Assembly (NCBI RefSeq): GCF_000325705.1
Contig: NC_019904.1
Coordinates: 2,234,001-2,298,000 of the forward strand
Source of the DNA: Echinicola vietnamensis DSM 17526
GTDB lineage: Bacteria > Bacteroidota > Bacteroidia > Cytophagales > Cyclobacteriaceae
DNA length: 64,000 nt
Reading direction: 5' to 3'
Shown: positions 44,164 through 52,948 of the stretch, piece by piece
How positions within the stretch are numbered: position 1 is the stretch's first letter
How the letters are laid out: each line of letters opens with the position of its first letter
Notes under the pieces: model-generated
What the model was told of the DNA's origin: nothing
The model's input: only the letters and a program-made list of their open reading frames with translations
The model's database searches: none
Program-made: the position numbers and the translations under genes

Positions 44164-45195
44164 TTATTGTTTATATTCTCTAATCATCTCCTCTGGTAAT
44201 AAATATAAATTCCTTTTCGGTCTGGAGCAAGCAACATAAAACTTATTCTTTGACACAGGTTTTAATTGATTTAAAGTACCTTTCTTGTAATGCGTAGTAG
44301 TTGTTTTATTAAGGACAACACAAACATCTTCATAACAATTCTCACCTTTGCAATCTCCCCAGTTTCTTGAAAAGCAATCATATTTATAATTCTCTCTATA
44401 AAAGAGTTTTATTATTTCTGGACTCTTAAAAACTTCGTCTGCAAGTTCTTTTGTGTCAATCAAGATAACATTACAATCCTCCTCATGATGTGAATCAATT
44501 TTTATTTCAATCGAATCTGTTATAAATTTACAAATTGAAGGACGACAACGATAACTTTTATTAAGGTATTCTTTATCTATGGAGACTCCTTTAGATTCAA
44601 ATAATTTAAGATATTTATTGTAATCTGAATGTATATTGGCATTAACATTTCCATCGCGGCTTGTATCAAAAGTATGTTGATAGAAATCCCCTACGAATGT
44701 CATTTTTAAATTGGATGCAATAATGTGCATTAGTAAATTAAAATCATGCCCTGCCAAATCTTGTACTTCATCAATAAATAATTCATCATAATATTTTTCA
44801 ATTCTTTTTTTAATATCACCAATAATATCCGTTTGTTCCAAAAGTTTTGAAATTCGGTTATGATATAATCTTTTGTCTTCTGTTAAATAGTATTTCAGGT
44901 CATTTCTTGAAATTCTATTTGTCCATTGGGGAGGAATATCCCATATAATTCCTTTCGATTTCAACTTATATGCAAGAAATGGGCGAAAACAAAAAGAATA
45001 AAGAAAATTATAAAATGAAAACAACTCAATGTTTTCAGGAAAGAAACCAAATTTCTCAATTATGCTTCCTTTTAAATTCCTTGTATTATTATTTGTATAG
45101 GTAATAATTAAGGCTCTTTTCTCAAGAGATAACTCATCAACTATGAATGTTGTTTTACCTGAACCTGCAACAGCTAAGATTAACCTTTTATCCAT
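44164..45195 (-). CDS. UvrD-type superfamily 1 helicase, GajB-like
   Basis: Encodes 343 residues, shorter than typical GajB (about 490) or UvrD. Superfamily 1 motifs are present: motif I AVAGSGKTT (8-16), motif II LFIDEVQD (near 138), motif III MTFVGDFYQHTF, motif IV LNKSYRCRPSI and motif VI KFYVACSRPKRNLYLL. The 1B/2B accessory parts look reduced. It overlaps the OLD-type ATPase gene by 16 bases, the organisation of Gabija (gajA-gajB), where the pair senses nucleotide depletion or DNA ends and cleaves DNA. Low GC, unlike the tra region. Confidence 0.8.
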   Translation of the reverse strand: MDKRLILAVAGSGKTTFIVDELSLEKRALIITYTNNNTRNLKGSIIEKFGFFPENIELFSFYNFLYSFCFRPFLAYKLKSKGIIWDIPPQWTNRISRNDLKYYLTEDKRLYHNRISKLLEQTDIIGDIKKRIEKYYDELFIDEVQDLAGHDFNLLMHIIASNLKMTFVGDFYQHTFDTSRDGNVNANIHSDYNKYLKLFESKGVSIDKEYLNKSYRCRPSICKFITDSIEIKIDSHHEEDCNVILIDTKELADEVFKSPEIIKLFYRENYKYDCFSRNWGDCKGENCYEDVCVVLNKTTTTHYKKGTLNQLKPVSKNKFYVACSRPKRNLYLLPEEMIREYKQ

Positions 45196-46739
45196 TCTAT
45201 TGCCGTTTTGATATAGTCAGGAACCTTAATTTTATCACTTTTATCTTCTAAAAGCATAAATGCACAATCTGCTTTATTTGCAAGCATGTAATCTTGTACC
45301 GATAGTGACCGTCTTCCTGGTTCAAACAGTTCTTCACATATGTCCGTGTTTGTTTTATACATCGCTATTTCGAAGGTACTGATTGAATTATCAAGTTCCG
45401 AAAATATTCCAATTAAATCGTCGGTATAATCCGAAAATGATTCTACAATTTTTTTATCATAGTCCCCGTCATTATCCCTAATTACACATGTCTTTATTTG
45501 CAGAAGTTTTGCGATATCCAAATAGCGTTTAAAGCTTGTCCCTCCGACAGACAGAATATGTATGTTGGAATCTTCTGGCTTTTCATTTGTTACTTTCTCA
45601 TAAAAACACTGCATCAAAATATATTCTGCATCACCCTCTACAAGAATCACTTTGTCTGACATAATGAACTCCAAAATATTGTTATCAGGAGCCTTCATAA
45701 AAAACTTAGCAGTACCTTCCTTTAAATCATTTAATAAAACAGGTTTATTTGAATTACTATTTAGCAAAATGGATTTTCTTAAATCTAACCTTGTACTTAT
45801 AAGGTTGCTATGGGTTGCAACAAAAAGTTGTTTGTTTTCAGACTTTTTTATCCGTTGAATCAATTTTTTCATGTTAACATGACTTAAATGGTTCTCTGGT
45901 TCCTCTAACAGAATTAAGTCTAGCTCATTCTCGTTTTTTCGCAGTGCAAAATCAGTTTTTATGAAGCATTGTCGCCCTTTACCTTTATTTTCAATTTCTA
46001 TATCTTCTTCTTTAATTGTAAGGTCGGTTTCTAAATTTGACTTAGAATTTGTACGAATTGCAAAGGAATAATCTTCAATTCTGGCATTTAAATCAGACAG
46101 AATTTCTTCTCTGAATTTTTCCTTATGCTTCCGATATTCATTCTGATTTTTATTCTTTTCTGACTCGTTTATGTTTGAATGGTATAAAGTTTTAATATAA
46201 AATTTAGTCGCATATTCATTGTTAATCTGAGAACTGTCAAGTAAAAGATGATTCATGAATTTTCTATATCCAGTATAGCTATCACCTGAGAAAGTTTTAA
46301 AATTTATTGAGTAATATTCAAATGGGAAGTTATCTTCTTCTTGCTCCAGTATATCTGCAATTTCTTTACTTAAATCATCCCTTGGTTCACATATCATATA
46401 TAATCCATGAGATGGTTCATTTAATGAATTATTTCTCCCATCTAAATCTTTATTCTCTTGATTGTTCAGGTACAACTCAATATACAAAACTGGCAGGTTT
46501 TCATATTTTTTGTCTGATTTCAGAAATTCATCAACAATTTTAGTATTAAATAGGCTATCTAATCCAATGGTTTCAATCTTGCTTCGACTTCCACTAAGGA
46601 CGATGTCTATTGCTGTCAAAATGGTGCTTTTTCCTGCTTCATTATCACCAATTAGAAGGTTCATGTCAGGGGAAAAAGAAACTGACAAGTCTTTAAACCT
46701 TCCAAAATTCTTTATTTTGATTTTCTCAATTAGTTTCAT
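45180..46739 (-). CDS. OLD-family ATPase/TOPRIM endonuclease, GajA-like
   Basis: Encodes 519 residues. The N-terminal ABC-type ATPase has Walker A GDNEAGKST (31-39) and a later Walker B LILLEEPENHL (about 275-285) followed by LFVATHSNL. The TOPRIM domain shows VILVEGDAEYI (about 361-371), RDNDGDYD (near 424) and a lysine in MLANKADCAFML near 488, so the nuclease site appears intact. OLD proteins paired with a UvrD helicase (class 2 OLD) form Gabija. The gene is second of three: a YaaC-like gene lies 33 bases upstream and the helicase gene overlaps downstream. Confidence 0.85.
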   Translation of the reverse strand: MKLIEKIKIKNFGRFKDLSVSFSPDMNLLIGDNEAGKSTILTAIDIVLSGSRSKIETIGLDSLFNTKIVDEFLKSDKKYENLPVLYIELYLNNQENKDLDGRNNSLNEPSHGLYMICEPRDDLSKEIADILEQEEDNFPFEYYSINFKTFSGDSYTGYRKFMNHLLLDSSQINNEYATKFYIKTLYHSNINESEKNKNQNEYRKHKEKFREEILSDLNARIEDYSFAIRTNSKSNLETDLTIKEEDIEIENKGKGRQCFIKTDFALRKNENELDLILLEEPENHLSHVNMKKLIQRIKKSENKQLFVATHSNLISTRLDLRKSILLNSNSNKPVLLNDLKEGTAKFFMKAPDNNILEFIMSDKVILVEGDAEYILMQCFYEKVTNEKPEDSNIHILSVGGTSFKRYLDIAKLLQIKTCVIRDNDGDYDKKIVESFSDYTDDLIGIFSELDNSISTFEIAMYKTNTDICEELFEPGRRSLSVQDYMLANKADCAFMLLEDKSDKIKVPDYIKTAIEWIKG

Positions 46740-46772
46740 AGATACAGGATTTTTTTCATTGTATGACCTTTT

Positions 46773-47885
46773 TTATTCAATCTTAGCCATAGGAATAGCA
46801 CATATTTGATTTGTAATGTGACTAATTAAAAGATAAAAAAATTGATTGGGACAAGAACTGACAGCTTCTTGGATTACCGCCTGGTATCTTCCTTTTAGTA
46901 TTTCCTTGTTCAAGGTTGGTCTATATCTGGCTACAGTTCCAATGTAGTAGCCAAATGCTAAAGTTGCAGATAACCTATGCATTCGGCTGGGTTCTAAATT
47001 CAAATAATTTCTGTAGCCATTCCTTGTAATCATTTGATTAATACTAAGCTGCTTGAAATCATCACATATCCGTTTATAAGCTCTCTTGTGGCTATTACTA
47101 GAATTGCACGTATAGTTAAAAATGAGGTTTGATCGGAAATATTTTTTACTACTATCTGATTTACAGTCAATGGGGTAAATCTTATCCTTAAATACGCCTT
47201 TCAGAAGTTTATCGGTTTTCATTATTTTATCAAACTTCTTCTCATAGGCTAAAGTGTAATATATTCGGTTTCTGTTCTTGTTGGTTCTAATTACTATGTC
47301 AATTGGTAGGTGTTTTCTTTTAGTGTTTGGAAATAAATTTAATGCATATCCAATTTCATGAACTTCAGGAAGCTCTCGTAAAATCTCATCGAATTTTATT
47401 TCCAGACCATCTCCATTATTTATTTCAACGCCTATTGTTTTGGCAAATTCGTGGAAGATTGAGATGCCATCATTCCCGATAGGTGTCAATTTCAGTTGTG
47501 TCTTTTTATTGGAGGGTAATGACAAGCCGTGATGTTCCATCGTAGTTTCAAGATCATAATTTCTCGCGAGAAGAAATGTTTTTACAAGATTTATGAACGT
47601 ATAATAGATTAATGTACCTTTTGAAGGCATTTTTGCTTCCTTTGATGAGTTGTGAAAACCTTCTGCTAGTTCAGCAAAATACTTAGCTTTAATTAACAAA
47701 CTTCTTTGCTTCTTTCTGTCTCGTTTTATCCTATTAATTTTATTATCTAACCAGGCCTGCAAATAACTAAACGGGTCAGAAGTTAAAATAAATGGTGCAC
47801 CAGGTTCATTACCAAATGGAAAATATTTTACTGCTTTAAAATCTCTTCTAACTTGTTCTCCAAGTTCATCTTCTATTGGTGTCAT
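46773..47885 (-). CDS. YaaC-like protein preceding the Gabija-like pair
   Basis: Encodes 370 residues, soluble, basic and AT-rich. The region around GTLIYYTFINLVKTFLLARN and MEHHGLSLPS (about 88-125) resembles the YaaC family, alpha-helical proteins of unknown function related to HEPN-like folds; the rest shows no motif I know. It sits 33 bases upstream of the OLD-type ATPase gene, with the same low GC and direction, so it likely belongs to the same operon. Canonical Gabija has only two genes, so this may be a sensor or an extra toxin. Confidence 0.6.
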   Translation of the reverse strand: MTPIEDELGEQVRRDFKAVKYFPFGNEPGAPFILTSDPFSYLQAWLDNKINRIKRDRKKQRSLLIKAKYFAELAEGFHNSSKEAKMPSKGTLIYYTFINLVKTFLLARNYDLETTMEHHGLSLPSNKKTQLKLTPIGNDGISIFHEFAKTIGVEINNGDGLEIKFDEILRELPEVHEIGYALNLFPNTKRKHLPIDIVIRTNKNRNRIYYTLAYEKKFDKIMKTDKLLKGVFKDKIYPIDCKSDSSKKYFRSNLIFNYTCNSSNSHKRAYKRICDDFKQLSINQMITRNGYRNYLNLEPSRMHRLSATLAFGYYIGTVARYRPTLNKEILKGRYQAVIQEAVSSCPNQFFYLLISHITNQICAIPMAKIE

Positions 47886-48233
47886 TTTCTACTTCGGTTT
47901 TGCTTATAATGTCACACAACTGGTTGTGATAAAACAAAAATGCAAATTATATATCAAAATAAAAGGGATAACAGCATATTGTGATACTGTTATCCCTGGG
48001 TGCTTTGTTAATATTGCAGAAAAGGCACCTTAATTCGATATTATAATTTCTATAACATACGCTTTAATATGCTCTAAACCTTGATAGGGAATGATAAAGT
48101 GGTTACATACTGATCTTCATTTTCGATGAGGATCTTTTCCCCATTCTCCGACGCACCCCTTCAAACAGGGCCTCGGCAAAATCCTCTTCTTTAGGAGTAC
48201 CGGAAAGCAAGGGATTGGCATCGGGATCAATCC
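47886..48233. other. Spacer with a possible frameshifted gene remnant
   Basis: 348 bases. The right part is AT-rich promoter-type sequence for the YaaC operon; the segment 48074-48246 looks like decayed coding sequence and is listed separately. No other feature seen. Confidence 0.5.
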
Positions 48234-48246
48234 TTAGACTTTGATC
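48074..48246 (-). pseudogene. Possible frameshifted coding remnant
   Basis: On the minus strand one frame reads SLRIDPDANPLLSGTPKEED then FAEALFEGV, and after about 48150 a second frame reads ENGEKILIENEDQYVTTLSF then PIKV and a stop at 48074. Both halves look protein-like while neither frame continues well, as expected for one frameshifted short gene. The first half overlaps the 3' end of the gene at 48234. Confidence 0.4.
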
Positions 48247-48998
48247 CCCTTTTTCTGGCCCGTCTTTTTTTTGGAACCTTGGGCCTTTTTGCTTTCCATG
48301 CTCTTTTTTTTGCCTTTATCCTGCTTTTGGCCCTTTTCCAGTTCTTCCCGGAGGTCTTTCAGGTTGATCCGTTTGCCGTTGGGTTCATACAGGCTGACGG
48401 TCTTATACTTGGGGTTGGCGGCCACCAGGAACTTCCCTTCTTTGCCCGCGATACTGACCTGGTGGAGGTTCCCTTTTTTCAAGGAATACAGCAGGCGGTC
48501 TTTTGGGTCCATGCCTTCCATTTCCACGATGGGGAGTTTCCCTAAGGCCTTTTCCAGCTCAAAGCCGTACTTGTCATGGTACTGTTGCATGGGATGCAGC
48601 CCCTTGTCGTTCTTCCCGGCCAAATCCAGTTGCAGCCAGGCATTGTAACGTTCCCCGTCCTTGTTGAACAGGGTCTTATACACCGAGCGCCACTCCAACA
48701 GGTTAAAGGCTTCCTTGGCCGAGATGTTCTGGTTTTGATAGAAGGTCTGGGACTGGGTTTTCCCGTCGGGCTTGGTAAGCTCGGCATCAAAGGAATTGAA
48801 ATAATACTGCCCGTTCTTTTCCGATTTGCGGAAGTTCAGGTTGTAGTTCATTTTCTTTTCCCCGATGGAAGCCGAATGTTGCAGTTGAAAGGCTTCTTTT
48901 CCTTCCTTGATTTTAGTTTCCAGTTCTTTTCCGAGTTCTTCGCCAAAACCGGCATACTTGATCCGGTCTTTTAAGGCATCGATATCCTTTTTTTCCAT
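48234..48998 (-). CDS. Uncharacterised conjugative-element protein (DUF3945-like)
   Basis: Encodes 254 residues, soluble. It contains MNYNLNFRKSEKNGQYYFNSF and NISAKEAFNLLEWRSVYKTLF, segments common to DUF3945/DUF4099-type proteins of Bacteroidetes conjugative elements, and ends in a lysine-rich tail (KGKKKSMESKKAQGSKKK) that suggests nucleic-acid binding. Last gene of the tra operon, 2 bases after traN. Role in transfer unknown. Its 3' end borders a possible frameshift, so the protein may once have been longer. Confidence 0.7.
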   Translation of the reverse strand: MEKKDIDALKDRIKYAGFGEELGKELETKIKEGKEAFQLQHSASIGEKKMNYNLNFRKSEKNGQYYFNSFDAELTKPDGKTQSQTFYQNQNISAKEAFNLLEWRSVYKTLFNKDGERYNAWLQLDLAGKNDKGLHPMQQYHDKYGFELEKALGKLPIVEMEGMDPKDRLLYSLKKGNLHQVSIAGKEGKFLVAANPKYKTVSLYEPNGKRINLKDLREELEKGQKQDKGKKKSMESKKAQGSKKKTGQKKGIKV

Positions 48999-49000
48999 AA

Positions 49001-49843
49001 CTATTGATTTTGAGGGTTAATAATGGGCCGGGCCTTTAACAGGTGCTTACCTTTTACCGAAAGGACGGGGTTGCGGTCCCCGTTTTCTTCAAAGAGGCGG
49101 ATCACCATTTTCTTGGCATCGGCAATGGTAAATTGGGAAAAAGCGACCACCAGGCGATTTTCGCCTTTTCCCTCTATTCCTTTGGGTTTTTCATATTGCA
49201 TATGCAATGGCGTAAGGTTCACCTGGCGCTCCGCTGTCCGCTTGACCTGCTTTCGGTCCTGGATCACAAAACGCCATTGCTGTATGGGACAGGCTATGCG
49301 GCTGCGGTTTTTCAATTCAAACAGGAAAAACAAGACCTCCCTATGGGAGTAAATCCCCTTGAGACGGAGCTTTACTTTGCCGTTTTTATCCGAGCGGTAC
49401 AGAAAGCCTTTTTCCTGAAATACCTTCCCGCTCAACCTGTCGAGCTGTTCCCGGCCGATGTCCGTGTTTTCAAGCACGGCCACCGCTGCTTCCATCTGCT
49501 GTTGTTTTCCGATGTCAATGGTGAGCTTGTCCGGTTTGGGGTTGTAGTGCACGGTAAAAGGATAGATCTTCCCATCCTCGGTGACGACATGCAGGTTGCT
49601 TTCGGAGAATCCCCTTTTCCCGGCCTTAAGTTTCAACACATTGGCGGCATAGGCATCTTTTTGGGCAAGGACATTCCCGTTGCCACGGTCGGCACTTTTT
49701 ATCTTTGCCGGGAAGATCAGTACCGTGGTCTGGTCCCATCCTACTTCAACGGGGTAAGGGGTGAGCACCGCCTCGGGACGAACCTGCCCAAAGGCCAGGC
49801 CGACAAGACATGAGAATACCAGGGATACATACAGTTTTTTCAT
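49001..49843 (-). CDS. traN: Conjugative transposon protein TraN
   Basis: Encodes 280 residues with a signal peptide (ends near GLAFGQ). VLTPYPVEVGWDQTTVLIFPAKIKSADRG then LAQKDAYAANVLKLKA are the TraN/DUF4138 signature. TraN is a VirB9-like periplasmic/outer-membrane component of the Bacteroidetes mating-pair apparatus. It follows TraM after 12 bases and precedes the DUF3945-like gene by 2. Confidence 0.9.
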   Translation of the reverse strand: MKKLYVSLVFSCLVGLAFGQVRPEAVLTPYPVEVGWDQTTVLIFPAKIKSADRGNGNVLAQKDAYAANVLKLKAGKRGFSESNLHVVTEDGKIYPFTVHYNPKPDKLTIDIGKQQQMEAAVAVLENTDIGREQLDRLSGKVFQEKGFLYRSDKNGKVKLRLKGIYSHREVLFFLFELKNRSRIACPIQQWRFVIQDRKQVKRTAERQVNLTPLHMQYEKPKGIEGKGENRLVVAFSQFTIADAKKMVIRLFEENGDRNPVLSVKGKHLLKARPIINPQNQ

Positions 49844-49855
49844 AACAATGGATTT

Positions 49856-51109
49856 TTAGGGTTGAGAAGTATTTTGATCGACCAAAAGGAGGGGGTGCCC
49901 GGCTTTGACCTTGACTTTGATCAGTTTGGCCTTTTTGGAGAACAGCCCCTTGACGGTTTCCATTCCTGCGGTGGCCGCCTGCGATTGCCAGGAAGGATCG
50001 TAGCCCATGGTCTGCATCCCTTGCAGGGCATCCCCGGCCCCCTCCTTGGCGGACTTGCGGGCAATGGCCCCCGGTACGCGTATCCCCGGCAGGGCATCCA
50101 GGTCATATACTTCCAGTTTCACCGGAAGAATGGTTTGCCCTTTTCGAATGGCCTCTATCTTTACTTTTAGGCGCTCCCCATTCAACTGGCAGGTACCAAA
50201 TACCAATGCCCCTTTGGGGATGGCCATGCCGTTTATAAAGACCCGTTCGGTGAGTTCCATTTTCAGGCTTGCTCCCGAGACCAGTTCCTGGTCTTCATGG
50301 ACCATGGCGGGGATGGCAGGCTTCACGGTTTCGACCGTCGCGGTCGCCGTTTCATCGAGCCCATAGAAGCGGTTGTTTTCCAAAGAAGTACTTTTTCTTT
50401 CCGAATGGATGATTTTGGTTTCCCGGGTACTATTTTCCGTTCGGTTAACGGCAAAGGTTTTCCCTTGCTTCCAGTCGCGATAGGCTTCCAGCTTTTGGCG
50501 GACCCGTTCGGGGTGTTGTACATCAAGGATCTTCTCCAGCATGCCATCAATTTGCTGCAACTCCGGGTCCGGGCTTGACGGACTGGACATGGCCTGCATC
50601 ATTTCTTCCAAATGCTTTAGGTCCGTCCCGCTCGGGGAAGGCCGCTCTGGTGGGGTCACCGGGATGGCCGATGACCTTTGTACTGGCGGGGCCGGCCGGT
50701 CCACGGTTTTTTGCAGGGATGCCAATTTTTGCTCCACTTGGGTTTCCATGGCCTTTAGCGAAGACTGGCTTTGTATGGGAGGACCTTCTTTGGGAAGCAG
50801 TTCTTGTGGCTTTTCCTTTTGGGGCTGCTTTAATTCTCCGGCAAAAGGGTCCATGCGCATTTGCTCTTTGCGCAAGGCTGCTTTTTGATCGGCCTTTTGG
50901 TATATGCTCATTTTGTCGCCCAGGGCCGTATCTTCATTGATCTTCGCTTCGGGAAGGGTCATGTTCAGCCCCGGGGTGTTGTCCGATGGGGTCGGCCGGT
51001 CGGGCTGGCCGCCGCCCAATGCCCAAAAGGCCAGGGTGACAAAAGGCAGGGTCAACAAGGGCAGCACCAGCATAAAACGGCGCTGTCTTTTGAATTTTTC
51101 ATTGTTCAT
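49856..51109 (-). CDS. traM: Conjugative transposon protein TraM
   Basis: Encodes 417 residues: short cytoplasmic start (MNNEKFKRQRR), one transmembrane helix (about 12-30), a proline/glutamine-rich periplasmic region, then the conserved C-terminal domain (LVSGASLKMELTERVFINGM, IPKGALVFGTCQLNGERLKV) as in TraM/VirB10-like proteins that span the periplasm. Its start overlaps the TraL gene by 11 bases. Confidence 0.9.
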   Translation of the reverse strand: MNNEKFKRQRRFMLVLPLLTLPFVTLAFWALGGGQPDRPTPSDNTPGLNMTLPEAKINEDTALGDKMSIYQKADQKAALRKEQMRMDPFAGELKQPQKEKPQELLPKEGPPIQSQSSLKAMETQVEQKLASLQKTVDRPAPPVQRSSAIPVTPPERPSPSGTDLKHLEEMMQAMSSPSSPDPELQQIDGMLEKILDVQHPERVRQKLEAYRDWKQGKTFAVNRTENSTRETKIIHSERKSTSLENNRFYGLDETATATVETVKPAIPAMVHEDQELVSGASLKMELTERVFINGMAIPKGALVFGTCQLNGERLKVKIEAIRKGQTILPVKLEVYDLDALPGIRVPGAIARKSAKEGAGDALQGMQTMGYDPSWQSQAATAGMETVKGLFSKKAKLIKVKVKAGHPLLLVDQNTSQP

Positions 51110-51353
51110 GATCGATATGGATTTTGGGGTTATACTTGGCTAAACTGTCGATAAGCACCGGGTAGGCTTTCACGGGAAAGTCCTTGGCAGGGCGGGGCGT
51201 TTTCCATGCCCGGTGCAATAAAGCGACCGGGATGGCCGTGCCCAATAGGCAAAACACTACCCATAAGAGCTTTAACCGGGACCGGGGATACCGGTTCAGG
51301 TACCGTGCTGTTCGCATGGCGATATACCTTGCTGTTATCTTTATCCTGTTCAT
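51099..51353 (-). CDS. traL: TraL-like small membrane protein
   Basis: Encodes 84 residues with one transmembrane helix (about 30-47, LLWVVFCLLGTAIPVALL) after a basic N-terminus. Position between traK and traM, both overlapped by a few bases, and the small size identify it as the TraL-equivalent of the operon; sequence alone would not. Confidence 0.7.
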   Translation of the reverse strand: MNRIKITARYIAMRTARYLNRYPRSRLKLLWVVFCLLGTAIPVALLHRAWKTPRPAKDFPVKAYPVLIDSLAKYNPKIHIDHEQ

Positions 51354-51967
51354 CGTTTTTCCACTTTAATGTTCTCGTTGCGCAGCGTCTCCCATTTTTC
51401 GATCAGAAAACCGTGGGGATTGCGGTCGCTGCGGTCCACATGCCGCAATTGCCCGCGAGTGACCAAACGGCGGGTCACTATCGAGGTGGGGCGAATGATC
51501 CGCTGGGTCCCGTAATAGGTAAAGCCATACGGGTGGAAACCGGTATCTATGGCCACGCTGTCCATGTGCAGGGTCTGGTTGATATTGGCGGACACCATAC
51601 GGGTGTAGTAGCCACTTTCCCGCAAATTATCGTACGCCGCTTTGGCAGAAGCATCGGCCATGTAGAGGCTTTTTCCTACCTGCTCCTTGATATGGCGGTC
51701 ATCCGGGGAGAGGGTAAAAAAGTAGTGGTGGAACATTTTAATATGGTCTTTGGCTTCCACGGGGATGTTGTCCTTGCGCTGGGCGGAAAATGCTTTCAGG
51801 GCCTTGCCTTCGGCCAGGATGTAAATCCTTTCCCGGGCGGACCGTACCAGCTCAAAGGCCTGGTAGCTGACAAAGCCCGTTACCAGTAAAGAGCCGGCCA
51901 TAATGCCCAGGGCCAACAAGCGGATGTGCTTAAAGGCGGAGTCTATATTCTGTAGGTTTTTAAACAT
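51350..51967 (-). CDS. traK: Conjugative transposon protein TraK
   Basis: Encodes 205 residues, VirB8-like: cytoplasmic start MFKNLQNIDSAFKHIR, one transmembrane helix (about 17-38) and a periplasmic domain with YILAEGKALKAFSAQRKDNI and LRESGYYTRMVSANINQTL. This matches TraK of Bacteroides conjugative transposons, needed for assembly of the mating channel. Stop overlaps traL start by 4 bases. Confidence 0.9.
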   Translation of the reverse strand: MFKNLQNIDSAFKHIRLLALGIMAGSLLVTGFVSYQAFELVRSARERIYILAEGKALKAFSAQRKDNIPVEAKDHIKMFHHYFFTLSPDDRHIKEQVGKSLYMADASAKAAYDNLRESGYYTRMVSANINQTLHMDSVAIDTGFHPYGFTYYGTQRIIRPTSIVTRRLVTRGQLRHVDRSDRNPHGFLIEKWETLRNENIKVEKR

Positions 51968-51970
51968 ATA

Positions 51971-52948
51971 TCAAAGGGTGGTTTTGGCAACGGTGGCCGC
52001 GACTTTCGCCGTGGTCTGTGCACCTTGTTTTCCTATGGTATTGGATTTTCCCAAAAGGGCATCCCTTCCCCCCGGTTGGACGATAAAGGAAGCGACATTG
52101 GGCACGGTAAAATAGCCCATTATGGCAATGACCATAAAGACCAGGTAACCGATGGACGACATAAAATCCTGGTCCATCTGCATCATATTCAGCTGTATTC
52201 GGGCGATGATCGCCCCAAAGATGTTGGCCACGGGCAACCATAGCGAGACGTTGATGTAGCGGGCAAACCATGCCTTCAGGGTATGTTGAAAGCCGTCAAA
52301 TACGGAAAGGCCAAATACGATGGGCCCGAGGATCGACAGGACGATCAACTGGAAAGTGCGCAGGGTATTGATGCAGAGGGCGGCGGCAAAGAAAAGGATC
52401 TGCAAAAGCCAGGCAACGACCTGATGGACGATATTCCCCAGGTTCAGGGTAAATACCGAGGTCGCCAGCCGCTCCATGGCGGAGACCTCTTCCCCTGATT
52501 CCGGATAGGTGTATTCCTCCCCGCTGTTTTCGCCCGGCGGGCGGATGTTCAAGTCATGGGCATTGGTGCGGTCGATATGTTTCTCCATGGCCCGGTAGGT
52601 ATTGCCGGTCATCTCCCCGGTGGCCTGCACCAGCGGGTCCATCAGCCCATTGATCAGGCTCAGGACCATCGGGAAGAGCATAATGGCCAGGCCTATGGCA
52701 AAAGGGCGCAATAAGGGATAGACATCGATGGGCTCGGCCCGGGCGATGTGCCCCCATATCCGGGCGGCGATGTACCACATGGCGGCAAAACCGGCCAGGG
52801 CGCGGGCTACGGTGATCAGGCGCGAGGCCAGGGGCACCATCTCATCATACATTCCATCGAGCACCTGGCGCATGTTCTCTATGTCCTGCGCCTGGGTAAT
52901 GGCCGGGAGCATGAGCAGTACAGGGAGTAAAAGGATTGTTTTTTTCAT
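51971..52948 (-). CDS. traJ: Conjugative transposon protein TraJ
   Basis: About 325 residues from ATG 52948 (MKKTILLLPVLLMLPAITQA), chosen because it gives a signal peptide and overlaps the upstream gene by 4 bases (ATGA). It has several transmembrane segments (PLLRPFAIGLAIMLFPMVLS; LQLILFFAAALCINTLR region; IGYLVFMVIAIMGYFTVP) as in VirB6-type TraJ proteins, which build the inner-membrane channel. Confidence 0.9.
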   Translation of the reverse strand: MKKTILLLPVLLMLPAITQAQDIENMRQVLDGMYDEMVPLASRLITVARALAGFAAMWYIAARIWGHIARAEPIDVYPLLRPFAIGLAIMLFPMVLSLINGLMDPLVQATGEMTGNTYRAMEKHIDRTNAHDLNIRPPGENSGEEYTYPESGEEVSAMERLATSVFTLNLGNIVHQVVAWLLQILFFAAALCINTLRTFQLIVLSILGPIVFGLSVFDGFQHTLKAWFARYINVSLWLPVANIFGAIIARIQLNMMQMDQDFMSSIGYLVFMVIAIMGYFTVPNVASFIVQPGGRDALLGKSNTIGKQGAQTTAKVAATVAKTTL

